Part shown: positions 1-7,764 of the stretch, piece after piece
Numbering within the stretch: position 1 is the stretch's first letter
Layout: each line of letters begins with the position of its first letter
Origin: Bryobacterales bacterium
GTDB taxonomy: Bacteria > Acidobacteriota > Terriglobia > Bryobacterales > Bryobacteraceae
Assembly: GCA_020851655.1 (NCBI GenBank)
Contig: JADZCI010000079.1
Coordinates: 1 to 36,171, forward strand
Direction: 5' to 3'
Length of the DNA stretch: 36,171 nt
Translations under genes and position numbers: made by a program
Notes under the pieces: model-generated
The model's input: the letters and a program-made list of their open reading frames with translations, nothing else
The model's database searches: none
Told to the model about the DNA's origin: nothing

Positions 1-63
1 ACGGAGATGCCATCGGAGAAGAAGGCCGGCCCCAAGGTCGAACAGAGGGTGAATGCTGCCTGA
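1..63 (+). CDS. nuoB: NADH-quinone oxidoreductase subunit B, C-terminal end (partial)
   Basis: Frame 1 is open from the window edge and ends in TGA at 61-63, giving 20 residues rich in Lys, Glu and Pro (TEMPSEKKAGPKVEQRVNAA). The catalytic part of the protein lies outside the window. I call it NuoB by position only: it overlaps the start of nuoC by 11 bases, and nuoB is almost always directly upstream of nuoC in bacterial complex I operons. NuoB carries the N2 [4Fe-4S] cluster that reduces quinone; none of that domain is visible here. A variable, charged C-terminal tail fits the family but proves nothing. Confidence 0.6.
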   Translation, partial: TEMPSEKKAGPKVEQRVNAA

Positions 64-541
64 CGAACTGAAAGAGTTTCCCATACCGGCCGCGCTCGAG
101 CGCTGGGATTCTTCCGCCATTCAAGGTGGATCGAATGACTTTGGCGAAACGGTCCTCCACATCGCACCGGCCAGGCTCGCCGGCGCGTGTTCGTTTCTGA
201 AGCAACAAGGAAAGCATGTGAGATTGTCGGGCATCACCTCGATTGACCGCTTTCCGGCCGAGCCCCGATTCGAGGTGGTTTACCTTCTCCATTTCATTAC
301 CGAGGGAGTTCGTCTACGGCTGAAGTGTTCGCTGCCAGGTGAGAATCCTCAGATCGACTCCGTCACCTCTATCTGGTCCGGAGCGGCTTGGTACGAGCGC
401 GAGGCGTTCGACTTGTTCGGCATCCGCTTTAACGGTCACCCCGATTTGAAACGAATCCTGATGCCCGACGACTGGCAGGGACATCCTTTGCGCAAGGACT
501 TCCCGGTCCACGGGCACAAGTACAGCTACCAGAACGACTAG
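53..541 (+). CDS. nuoC: NADH-quinone oxidoreductase subunit C
   Basis: This is the 30-kDa-type subunit of the peripheral arm of complex I, which packs against NuoD and NuoB near the quinone site and has no cofactor of its own. The 162-residue protein has the family signature at about residues 115-155: AAWYEREAFDLFGI, then FNGHPDLKRILMPDDW, then GHPLRKDFPV. Length is normal for a stand-alone NuoC, so it is not a NuoCD fusion. The ATG at 53 has a purine-rich GAGGGTG just upstream and overlaps the preceding reading frame by 11 bases, which suggests translational coupling to nuoB. nuoD follows after about 20 bases. Confidence 0.96.
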   Translation: MLPDELKEFPIPAALERWDSSAIQGGSNDFGETVLHIAPARLAGACSFLKQQGKHVRLSGITSIDRFPAEPRFEVVYLLHFITEGVRLRLKCSLPGENPQIDSVTSIWSGAAWYEREAFDLFGIRFNGHPDLKRILMPDDWQGHPLRKDFPVHGHKYSYQND

Positions 542-563
542 AGCGCTGGAAGGAGCGATGGGA

Positions 564-1799
564 ATGACCGAGCAGGAACTCTCGAACGCAACGGCTACGC
601 TGGAGCAGGAATCCGGCGCCGAGCCGCACGGCAAGACCCGCCGCATGACCCTCAACATGGGTCCTCAGCACCCCTCCACGCACGGCGTCCTGCGGGTCCT
701 GCTGGAACTGGACGGCGAGACCATCGTCAAAGCCGAACCGGTCATCGGATACCTGCACACCGGCATCGAAAAACAGGCCGAAGCGCTCACCTGGCAGCAA
801 GTCGTGACGCTGACCGACCGCATGGACTACCTGGCCAACCTGTCCAACAACCTGGCCTACGCCCTGCCGGTGGAAAAACTGCTCGGGTTGGAAATTCCGC
901 CCAAGGCGCAGTGGATGCGGGTTCTGCTGAACGAGTTGACCCGCATCAACAGTCACGCGGTCTGGCTTGGCACGCATGCCATGGACCTCGGCGCGATGAC
1001 GGTGTTCTTCTACTGCTTCCGCGAGCGCGAGGACATTCTGAAAATCTTTGAAGCGTTCTCCGGGCAGCGCATGATGACGAGTTACATACGCATCGGCGGC
1101 CTGGCGCTGGAACCGCCCCGCGGCTGGGAAAAGATGGTGCGGACATTCGTCAGCGGTTTTTTAGAGAAGGTCGACGAGTACGAGGCGCTGCTCACCGCGA
1201 ATCCGATTTTCAAGGTCCGCACGCAAGGCGTCGGGCACGTGCCTCTCGAACGGCTGCTCGACCTGGGCGTCACCGGACCGATGATTCGCGCCGCCGGGCT
1301 GAAATGGGATATTCGCAAGAACGAGCCGTACTCCAGCTATGACAAGTTTGACTTCGATATCCCGGTCTACGAAGAGAGCGACGTGTTTGCGCGATTCCGG
1401 GTGCGCATCGACGAGATGCGCCAGAGCCTGCGAATTGTGAATCAGGCCATGGACGGCATGCCCGAAGGACCCTATGCGGCGGTTTCTCCCAATGTCGTGT
1501 TGCCCGACCGCGAAAAGATGAAGACGCAGATGGAGGCGCTCATCTACCACTTCAAGATCGTGAGCGAAGGATTCCGCGTTCCCGCCGGAGAGGCATACGT
1601 GCCGGTCGAATCGCCGCGCGGCGAAATCGGCTTCTACGTGGTGAGCGACGGTACTTCCAAGCCGTACCGCGTGTACATGCGCACCCCCAGCTTTGGCAAC
1701 CTCCAGGCCCTGCCGGCTCTGTTCGAGGGTAGGCTCATCGCCGACACCATCGCAGGGTTAGGCAGCATGGATTTCGTGTTGGGCGACGTGGACCGATAG
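564..1799 (+). CDS. nuoD: NADH-quinone oxidoreductase subunit D
   Basis: This is the 49-kDa-type subunit, which forms the quinone-binding pocket together with NuoB; it is evolutionarily related to the large subunit of [NiFe] hydrogenases. Visible family motifs are MGPQHPSTHGVLR near the N-terminus, DRMDYLANLSNNLAY, then LTRINSHAVWLGTHAMDLGA, and the closing segment with SFGNLQALPALFEGRL and GSMDFVLGDVDR. The length of about 411 residues is typical. An in-frame ATG at 558 is also possible, but the strong GGAAGGAG at 548-555 sits only 2 bases from it and 8 bases from ATG 564, so I prefer 564 (MTEQELS). Confidence 0.96.
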   Translation: MTEQELSNATATLEQESGAEPHGKTRRMTLNMGPQHPSTHGVLRVLLELDGETIVKAEPVIGYLHTGIEKQAEALTWQQVVTLTDRMDYLANLSNNLAYALPVEKLLGLEIPPKAQWMRVLLNELTRINSHAVWLGTHAMDLGAMTVFFYCFREREDILKIFEAFSGQRMMTSYIRIGGLALEPPRGWEKMVRTFVSGFLEKVDEYEALLTANPIFKVRTQGVGHVPLERLLDLGVTGPMIRAAGLKWDIRKNEPYSSYDKFDFDIPVYEESDVFARFRVRIDEMRQSLRIVNQAMDGMPEGPYAAVSPNVVLPDREKMKTQMEALIYHFKIVSEGFRVPAGEAYVPVESPRGEIGFYVVSDGTSKPYRVYMRTPSFGNLQALPALFEGRLIADTIAGLGSMDFVLGDVDR

Positions 1800-1813
1800 G
1801 AAGGCACCAGATC

Positions 1814-2296
1814 ATGACGTTTTCTCCAGAGCTGGAAGCGCGCTTCGCCAGGATGCTGCGGAACTACCCGCCAGGGCGCCAAAAGGGAGCGCTCATCCCC
1901 ATGCTGTTGTATGCCCAGGACGAGACCGGCGCCGTGACTCCGGAACTGGTCCAGGAAGTGGCCAACCGCCTGAGCGTGAAACCGGTGGAAGTGGAAGAGG
2001 TCATCGGCTTCTACTCCATGCTGCGCCGCAAGCCGATGGGCAAATATCACGTTCAGGTTTGCACCAACATCAGTTGCCTGCTGACTGGCGGCGAAGAGTT
2101 GTTCGAACATGCCTGCCGGAAACTCGGAATCGGCAACCGCGAAGTCACGCCGGACGGGCAGTTTTCGCTCGAAGAGGTCGAGTGCATGGGCGCCTGCTCA
2201 TGGGCGCCCGCCGTCGAGGTCAACTACGATTTCCACCACAAAATGACCCCGGAGAAGTTTGACCAGTTGATCGATAGCCTGGCGAAAAGGCAGTAG
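1814..2296 (+). CDS. nuoE: NADH-quinone oxidoreductase subunit E
   Basis: This is the 24-kDa-type, thioredoxin-fold [2Fe-2S] subunit of the NADH-oxidising module, partner of NuoF. The four N1a cluster ligands are visible as C83 and C88 (VCTNISC) and C124 and C128 (CMGAC). The N-terminal helical bundle (residues 1-70, with YPPGRQKGALIPMLLYAQ) is present, so the 160-residue protein is complete. An AGGAAGG ribosome-binding site lies about 9 bases before ATG 1814. The gene is followed by nuoF after about 20 bases, the standard E-F order. Confidence 0.96.
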   Translation: MTFSPELEARFARMLRNYPPGRQKGALIPMLLYAQDETGAVTPELVQEVANRLSVKPVEVEEVIGFYSMLRRKPMGKYHVQVCTNISCLLTGGEELFEHACRKLGIGNREVTPDGQFSLEEVECMGACSWAPAVEVNYDFHHKMTPEKFDQLIDSLAKRQ

Positions 2297-2315
2297 GGAG
2301 ACAAACGGAGACAGG

Positions 2316-3638
2316 ATGCTTTTCAACGAACCTCATCCGCTGGAAGTCAAGGTCCTCACGCGCCGTTTCGAGTATCCGAACGCTGAACCCATCGGCATCG
2401 ACCGGTTCCTCGCCACGCGGGGCTATGAGGGCTTCAGGAAAGCCCTCGGCATGACTCCCGAGCAGATTATCGACGAGGTGAAGAAGTCGAACCTCCGCGG
2501 GCGCGGCGGCGCCGGGTTTCCTACGGGCATGAAGTGGAGCTTCGTTCCGCGGCAGTCGCCCAAACCCAAGTACATCGTCGTCAACGCGGACGAGAGCGAA
2601 CCGGGAACCTGCAAGGACCGCATTATTCTGGAGAACGACCCGCACCGGCTGATCGAAGGCGTCCTCATCGCGGCGCGCGCCATCAACGCGAGCCGCGGCT
2701 GGATTTACATTCGCGGCGAGTACCGCTACCTGATCGCCGTTGTGGACAAAGCAATCGAGGAGGCGTATCAGCACGGCTTTCTGGGCGAGAACATCCAGGG
2801 CTCCGGGTGGACGTTCCACCTCTCGACCCACTCGGGCGCGGGCGCCTATGAGTGCGGCGAGGAATCGGCGCTCTTGAATTCGCTCGAGGGTCTGCGCGGC
2901 AACCCGCGGCTGAAGCCTCCGTTTCCGGCGACGTCCGGGGCGTTCCAATGCCCCACCGTGCTGAACAACGTGGAGACCTACAGCGCGGTTCCCGACATCA
3001 TCCTGAACGGCGGCGAGTGGTACTCAAACCTGGGAACGCCGAAGAACGGCGGGACCCGGCTGTTCTGCCTCTCCGGGCACGTCAACCGCCCCGGCGTCTA
3101 CGAACTCCCGATGGGCTTCAACCTGCTGCGCCTGATCAACGAGGTCGGCGGCGGCGTTCGCGGCGGACGAAAGCTGAAAGCCGTGATTCCCGGAGGCTCC
3201 TCCTGCCCGGTGCTCAAGGCGGAAGAATGCGATCTGCCGATGGACCACGAATCGCTGGCCAAGATTGGCAGCATGCTCGGCTCCGGCGGCGTGGTGGTCA
3301 TGGATGAGACCACCGACATGGTGAAAGCCATGTTCCGCATCATGAAGTTCTACGCGCACGAAAGCTGTGGCTGGTGTATCCCTTGCCGCGAAGGCACGGC
3401 TTGGCTGAAGAAGTTGTTGGGACGCTTGGACGAAGGACTCGGCGTTTCGACAGACATCGACCTGGCCAACGAACTCGCCAGGAACATGTTGGGCAAGACC
3501 TTCTGCGCTCTGGGCGATGCCGCGGCGATGCCGACCATTTCATTTGTTGAGAAGTTCCGCGGCGAGTTCGAAGCCAAGTTAAAATCGGCCCAAGCCCAGG
3601 CGCCGGTGCCTGGCGCGCAGCCCTTGGCGGTTCTGTAG
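2316..3638 (+). CDS. nuoF: NADH-quinone oxidoreductase subunit F
   Basis: This is the 51-kDa-type flavoprotein that binds NADH and FMN and passes electrons to the iron-sulfur chain. The glycine-rich NADH-binding loop RGRGGAGFPTGMKW spans residues 61-74. The FMN-site segment NADESEPGTCKDR spans 90-102. The GAYECGEESALLNSLEG block is at about 176-192. The N3 [4Fe-4S] ligands are C351, C354, C357 (ESCGWCIPCREG) and C397. The 440-residue length is normal. The C-terminal tail after residue 420 is Ala/Pro-rich and probably not conserved. It sits between nuoE and nuoG with an 11-base gap to nuoG. Confidence 0.97.
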   Translation: MLFNEPHPLEVKVLTRRFEYPNAEPIGIDRFLATRGYEGFRKALGMTPEQIIDEVKKSNLRGRGGAGFPTGMKWSFVPRQSPKPKYIVVNADESEPGTCKDRIILENDPHRLIEGVLIAARAINASRGWIYIRGEYRYLIAVVDKAIEEAYQHGFLGENIQGSGWTFHLSTHSGAGAYECGEESALLNSLEGLRGNPRLKPPFPATSGAFQCPTVLNNVETYSAVPDIILNGGEWYSNLGTPKNGGTRLFCLSGHVNRPGVYELPMGFNLLRLINEVGGGVRGGRKLKAVIPGGSSCPVLKAEECDLPMDHESLAKIGSMLGSGGVVVMDETTDMVKAMFRIMKFYAHESCGWCIPCREGTAWLKKLLGRLDEGLGVSTDIDLANELARNMLGKTFCALGDAAAMPTISFVEKFRGEFEAKLKSAQAQAPVPGAQPLAVL

Positions 3639-3649
3639 AGAAAGCTCCA

Positions 3650-5728
3650 ATGCCAGACGTCACCCTTACGATTAACGGCCAAGCGGTCACCGCGGCCCCC
3701 GGAACGCTCATCATCGAGGCGGCGCGGCGGCACGGCATTGAGATTCCGGCGTTCTGTTATTACGAAGGCTATTCCCTGCAGGCCGCCTGCCGCATGTGCC
3801 TCGTTGAGATCGAGAAGAACCCCAAGCTGCAGCCCGGTTGCACGATGCCGGTCGCCGAAGGCATGGTGGTGCTGACCGAGTCGCCCAAAGTCGTCGAGAC
3901 CCGCAAGGCCATGCTGGAGTTTCTGCTGTCCAACCACCCGCTGGACTGCCCGGTCTGCGACAAAGGCGGCGAGTGCGAGCTTCAGGACATGTCGTTCCGC
4001 TACGGCGCGGGCGAAAGCCGGTTCACCGAGCTGAAAGTCCACGGCGAAGAGCAGCAGTGGTCCCCGGTCGTGTACTACGATCCGGCGCGCTGCATCCTTT
4101 GCTACCGCTGCGTTCGAGTATGCGACGAGGGCCTGGGCGTCACCGCGCTCGGCACTCAAAACCGCGGCGTCATTTCAGAGATCATCCCGAATGCCGGCGA
4201 TCACCTGGTGTGCGACGAGTGCGGCATGTGCATCGACATCTGTCCGGTCGGCGCACTCACTTCCGGAACCTACCGCTACAAATCCCGCCCGTGGGAAATG
4301 AACCACGTCGGCACGATTTGCGCGCACTGTTCCGATGGCTGCAAGACGACTCTTGCGGTGCGCGACGGCGAGATCCTGCGCGGCAACAACCGCGACCGGT
4401 CCGGAATCAATGGCGAGTTTCTCTGCATCAAGGGGCGTTACGCGTTCGATTTCGTCCGCCATCCGGAGCGCCTGCAATCCCCGCTGCTTCGCGTCAATGG
4501 CGAACTGCAACCGGTCTCCTGGTCCGAGGCTCTCTCGGCAGCCGCAGCCAAGTTCAACGAGGTGAAAGCGCGCGGCGGCCGGTTTGGCGTGATCGGCGCC
4601 ACACGCACGACCAACGAAGAGAACTACTTCCTGCAAAAGTTTGCGCGGCAAGGATTGGGAACCGCCAACATCGACCATCGCCGTTCGGGTGATGTCGTCA
4701 CTCTGCTCGACGCGTTGAGCGGAAGAGCCAACGCGCTGGCCACGGTCGAAGACCTGTACACCGCCAAGGCGGCGCTGGTCATCGGCAGCGACCTCGCCCA
4801 GCAGCACCCGCTGTTCGCGTTTCAACTCCGCGCCAACTGGCGGCACCACCAGTTGACAGCCTACGTGGTGACGCCGGGTCCGGTGCGCGAAGATCTATAC
4901 GCGGCTCGCGCCATTCGCAGCGAAGCCGGTAAGGAACTGGAGGCCGCCGCCTCGCTTCGGGATGACCTCGCCAAGAGCCAGGATCTCGTCATCCTCTTCG
5001 GCGACGCCATCAAGGGCGATGCCGTTCGCAGGCTGGTCGAGTTCGGCGATTCGCTCGGAATCCCGGTCAAGTACCTCTGTCTGGTCGATTACGCAAATTC
5101 CCGGGGCGCGATGGATATGGGCCTCTTGCCGGATCTCGGCCCCGGCTATCAACCCACCCAGACGCGCGGGCTCAATTGGCGGGAGATGCTGGCGGACCCC
5201 GCGCTCGACGTCCTGTGGGTCGTAGGCGAGGACCCGCTGGAGGAAACCGCCCTGGCATCGGCAAACGCCTTTGTCGTGGTCCAGGACCTGTTCCTCACCG
5301 AAACGGCCAAACGGGCCGATGTCGTGTTCCCTTCGGCCAGCGCTTATGAAAAGACGGGCACGGTGACCAACTCCGCCGGCCAGGTGCAGCGCCTGAAACA
5401 GGCCGCCAAGGTCATGGGTGTTAAGCCGGATCTCGACATCATGGGCCTGCTCGCCAAAGAGATGGGCCTGAACCTCGGCATCTGGATTCCGGACAAAGTC
5501 TTTGAGGAAATTCGCAGGACAGTCAGAGGCTACAATGTTGCCTTGCCGGTGATCGCCACCGGTGGCGCCGCTCAGACAGGGGCGGCTGATGGACGGATTC
5601 CGGTGACGGTTCCGCCGGAGTTGATTCGCTCCGCGGGCGATACCCTGTTTACGTCGGGTACGCTTGGACGCTACTCCGGCATGCTGCGCTCAGTGATGGA
5701 AGCGCCTGGGACGCTTTACAAACCGTAA
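3650..5728 (+). CDS. nuoG: NADH-quinone oxidoreductase subunit G with extra ferredoxin-like cysteines
   Basis: This is the 75-kDa-type iron-sulfur subunit that carries electrons away from NuoF. N-terminal [2Fe-2S] ligands are C36, C47, C50 and C64. The His-ligated cluster is H96, C100, C103 and C109 (HPLDCPVC). Next come two complete CxxCxxCxxxC blocks, C148/C151/C154/C158 and C188/C191/C194/C198; NuoG of Escherichia or Thermus has only four ligands in this region, so this resembles formate dehydrogenase or hydrogenase diaphorase subunits. An N7-like set follows (C224, C227, C231, C259). The rest is a molybdopterin-oxidoreductase-like domain. At 692 residues it is shorter than the roughly 900 of Escherichia coli. 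Its stop overlaps the nuoH start by one base. Confidence 0.93.
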   Translation: MPDVTLTINGQAVTAAPGTLIIEAARRHGIEIPAFCYYEGYSLQAACRMCLVEIEKNPKLQPGCTMPVAEGMVVLTESPKVVETRKAMLEFLLSNHPLDCPVCDKGGECELQDMSFRYGAGESRFTELKVHGEEQQWSPVVYYDPARCILCYRCVRVCDEGLGVTALGTQNRGVISEIIPNAGDHLVCDECGMCIDICPVGALTSGTYRYKSRPWEMNHVGTICAHCSDGCKTTLAVRDGEILRGNNRDRSGINGEFLCIKGRYAFDFVRHPERLQSPLLRVNGELQPVSWSEALSAAAAKFNEVKARGGRFGVIGATRTTNEENYFLQKFARQGLGTANIDHRRSGDVVTLLDALSGRANALATVEDLYTAKAALVIGSDLAQQHPLFAFQLRANWRHHQLTAYVVTPGPVREDLYAARAIRSEAGKELEAAASLRDDLAKSQDLVILFGDAIKGDAVRRLVEFGDSLGIPVKYLCLVDYANSRGAMDMGLLPDLGPGYQPTQTRGLNWREMLADPALDVLWVVGEDPLEETALASANAFVVVQDLFLTETAKRADVVFPSASAYEKTGTVTNSAGQVQRLKQAAKVMGVKPDLDIMGLLAKEMGLNLGIWIPDKVFEEIRRTVRGYNVALPVIATGGAAQTGAADGRIPVTVPPELIRSAGDTLFTSGTLGRYSGMLRSVMEAPGTLYKP

Positions 5729-6915
5729 TGAACTTCTTTCTGCTTAGCCTCATCAAGACGGCAATCGTCACCTTCGCATTGCTGACCCTGCTGGCCTACT
5801 TGCAGTTGGTGGAACGTAAGGTGCTCGCGCACATTCAGCTTAGGCCCGGACCCTACCGTGTGGGGCCTCACGGCTTCTTCCAGCCTCTGGCCGACGTCAT
5901 CAAACTCGTCACCAAAGAGGGCGTCATCCCGCCCGGAGCGAACAAGTTTTTCTATCTACTGGCGCCCGTACTGGGTGTCGCCCTGGCGCTGACCGCGATC
6001 GTCGTCATCCCGTTCGGCCCCGAGGTCGAGATCTTCGGCGTGAAGACGGCCATGGGCTTGACCGATTTGAACATCGGGATTCTGTTCATCCTCGCGCTGT
6101 CGTCAATCGGCGTCTACGCAATTGCACTCGGCGGATGGGCGTCGCCCAGCAAGTACTCGCTGCTGGGCGGCCTGCGGGGCTCGGCGCAGATGATTAGCTA
6201 CGAGCTGCCGATGGCGCTCGCCATTGTCGCACCACTGCTGATGCTCAACACGCTGAGCTTGCGCGAGATGGTGGATGGACAAGCCGGGTTCTATTTCGGC
6301 TTTATCCCCAAATGGAGCATCTTTGCCGCGCCGGCGCCCCAGATTTTCAGCTTCATCATCTTTCTGATTGCCGTTTTCGCCGAGACCAACCGCGTGCCGT
6401 TCGACCTGCCCGAGGCCGAAGCCGAGTTGGTGGCTGGATTCCACACCGAGTACTCGAGCATGGGGTTTGCCTCGTTTTTCATGGCGGAGTACTGCAACAT
6501 CGTGACGGTTTGCTGTGTGGCCACCGTCCTCTTCCTCGGCGGCTGGCATCCGCTATGGCCCGCCGAATACGGCTCGAATTACGTGGCGCCGCTGGTGTTT
6601 CTCATCGCCGCGGGCATCCTCTTCTATCACGGCCGTCAAGGGCTACGCCGCTGGGACAAAGTCTCGTTCCCGGCTACCGGCGTGGTCTTTGTCCTGCTGG
6701 CGGCGCTGTTCCTGGTTCCGGTCCTGCAGCCCTACATCGTCCCGCTCTTCTGGTTTGCCGCCAAAGCGGGCACAATCATCTTCGTCTTCATCTGGATTCG
6801 CGGAACCCTGCCCCGCTTCCGCTACGACCAGTTGATGCGCTTTGCGTGGACGTTCCTGTTCCCGCTGGCTGTGCTCAATCTGCTGATTACCGCCCTGGTG
6901 GTGGCCCTGGTCTAA
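5728..6915 (+). CDS. nuoH: NADH-quinone oxidoreductase subunit H
   Basis: This is the membrane subunit that joins the peripheral and membrane arms and shapes the quinone entrance. The protein is strongly hydrophobic with about eight to nine membrane segments. Family motifs include LVERKVLAHIQLRPGPYRVG near residues 28-48, GFFQPLADVIKLVTKE, and AETNRVPFDLPEAEAELVAG in the middle. The 395-residue length is a little above the E. coli protein. ATG 5728 shares its A with the nuoG stop (TAATG), so translation is probably coupled. The next gene, one base later, is nuoJ; nuoI, which normally follows nuoH, is not here. Confidence 0.96.
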   Translation: MNFFLLSLIKTAIVTFALLTLLAYLQLVERKVLAHIQLRPGPYRVGPHGFFQPLADVIKLVTKEGVIPPGANKFFYLLAPVLGVALALTAIVVIPFGPEVEIFGVKTAMGLTDLNIGILFILALSSIGVYAIALGGWASPSKYSLLGGLRGSAQMISYELPMALAIVAPLLMLNTLSLREMVDGQAGFYFGFIPKWSIFAAPAPQIFSFIIFLIAVFAETNRVPFDLPEAEAELVAGFHTEYSSMGFASFFMAEYCNIVTVCCVATVLFLGGWHPLWPAEYGSNYVAPLVFLIAAGILFYHGRQGLRRWDKVSFPATGVVFVLLAALFLVPVLQPYIVPLFWFAAKAGTIIFVFIWIRGTLPRFRYDQLMRFAWTFLFPLAVLNLLITALVVALV

Positions 6916-6916
6916 C

Positions 6917-7432
6917 ATGCCCTCAATCCCGCTCGACGCCATCCTGTTCCTGGTGCTCGCCGCCATTGCCGTCGGCTCGGCGATCAATCTGGTGGTGCAG
7001 ACTCATCCGATCAACAGCGCCTTGTCTTTGGTCGGCGTGATGATCTCGCTCGCGGTCCTGTATTTGCTGCTGGGCGGCGAATTCATCGCCGCCGTGCAGG
7101 TCATTGTGTATGCGGGCGCCATCATGGTGCTGTTTGTTTTCGTGATCATGCTGCTCAACGCCGGCGCGGAACGCCCGCGCACCCGGCTCTCGTTCTCTGT
7201 CGCCGCTGGCGTACCTGTTCTGTTAGCCTTCCTCAGCGCCGCGGCGTACTTCATTCTCAAGAAGGTTCCTCCGGCGGAAGGCGTGACGTTCGGAGGCTTT
7301 ACCGGCGGGTCGCCGCGCGCGGTGGGCGAAGCCCTCTTCACGCGCTACCTGCTGCCGTTTGAAGTGACCTCCATCCTGATTCTGATCGCAATCATTGGCG
7401 CGATTGTCCTGGCGATGAAGGAGATTGATTAA
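6917..7432 (+). CDS. nuoJ: NADH-quinone oxidoreductase subunit J
   Basis: This membrane-arm subunit of complex I has about five transmembrane helices in 171 residues. The recognisable core is HPINSALSLVGVMISLAVLYLLL followed by GGEFIAAVQVIVYAGAIMVLFVFVIMLLN, the family's hallmark helix-3 region. A soluble loop with prolines and glycines (about residues 112-145) precedes the last helix. It starts one base after the nuoH stop and its TAA directly abuts the GTG start of nuoK, so it is embedded in the polycistron. Confidence 0.94.
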   Translation: MPSIPLDAILFLVLAAIAVGSAINLVVQTHPINSALSLVGVMISLAVLYLLLGGEFIAAVQVIVYAGAIMVLFVFVIMLLNAGAERPRTRLSFSVAAGVPVLLAFLSAAAYFILKKVPPAEGVTFGGFTGGSPRAVGEALFTRYLLPFEVTSILILIAIIGAIVLAMKEID

Positions 7433-7759
7433 GTGCCCGACTTTTCCCTGCCGGCCGCGGTTCCGATTTCCTGGTATCTCATCCTAAGCGCGGTTTTGTT
7501 CACCCTCGGCATTGCCGGGTTCCTGCTGCGCCGCAGCATCATCACCGTGTTCATGTCCATCGAACTGATGCTGAACGCCGTCAACCTCACCTTCGTCACC
7601 TTCTCCTACAAGCTGAAGGCGGTGGACGGGCACATCTTCACGTTCTTCGTCATGGTCGTCGCCGCGGCCGAAGCCGCGGTCGGACTCGCCATCATCCTGA
7701 CGGTCTTCAGGAACCGCTCCACGCTCGAAATCGACGAAGTCAATTCGCTCAAACTATAA
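7433..7759 (+). CDS. nuoK: NADH-quinone oxidoreductase subunit K
   Basis: This small antiporter-related membrane subunit (MrpC-like) has three helices and takes part in proton translocation. The 108-residue protein shows the conserved [14 protein letters not shown] segment with its buried glutamate in helix 2, and the [13 protein letters not shown] segment with a second conserved glutamate in helix 3. The start is GTG at 7433, immediately after the nuoJ stop codon with no intervening base. The size matches the family's 100-110 residues. nuoL begins five bases after its stop. Confidence 0.95.
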   Translation: MPDFSLPAAVPISWYLILSAVLFTLGIAGFLLRRSIITVFMSIELMLNAVNLTFVTFSYKLKAVDGHIFTFFVMVVAAAEAAVGLAIILTVFRNRSTLEIDEVNSLKL

Positions 7760-7764
7760 CCCCG

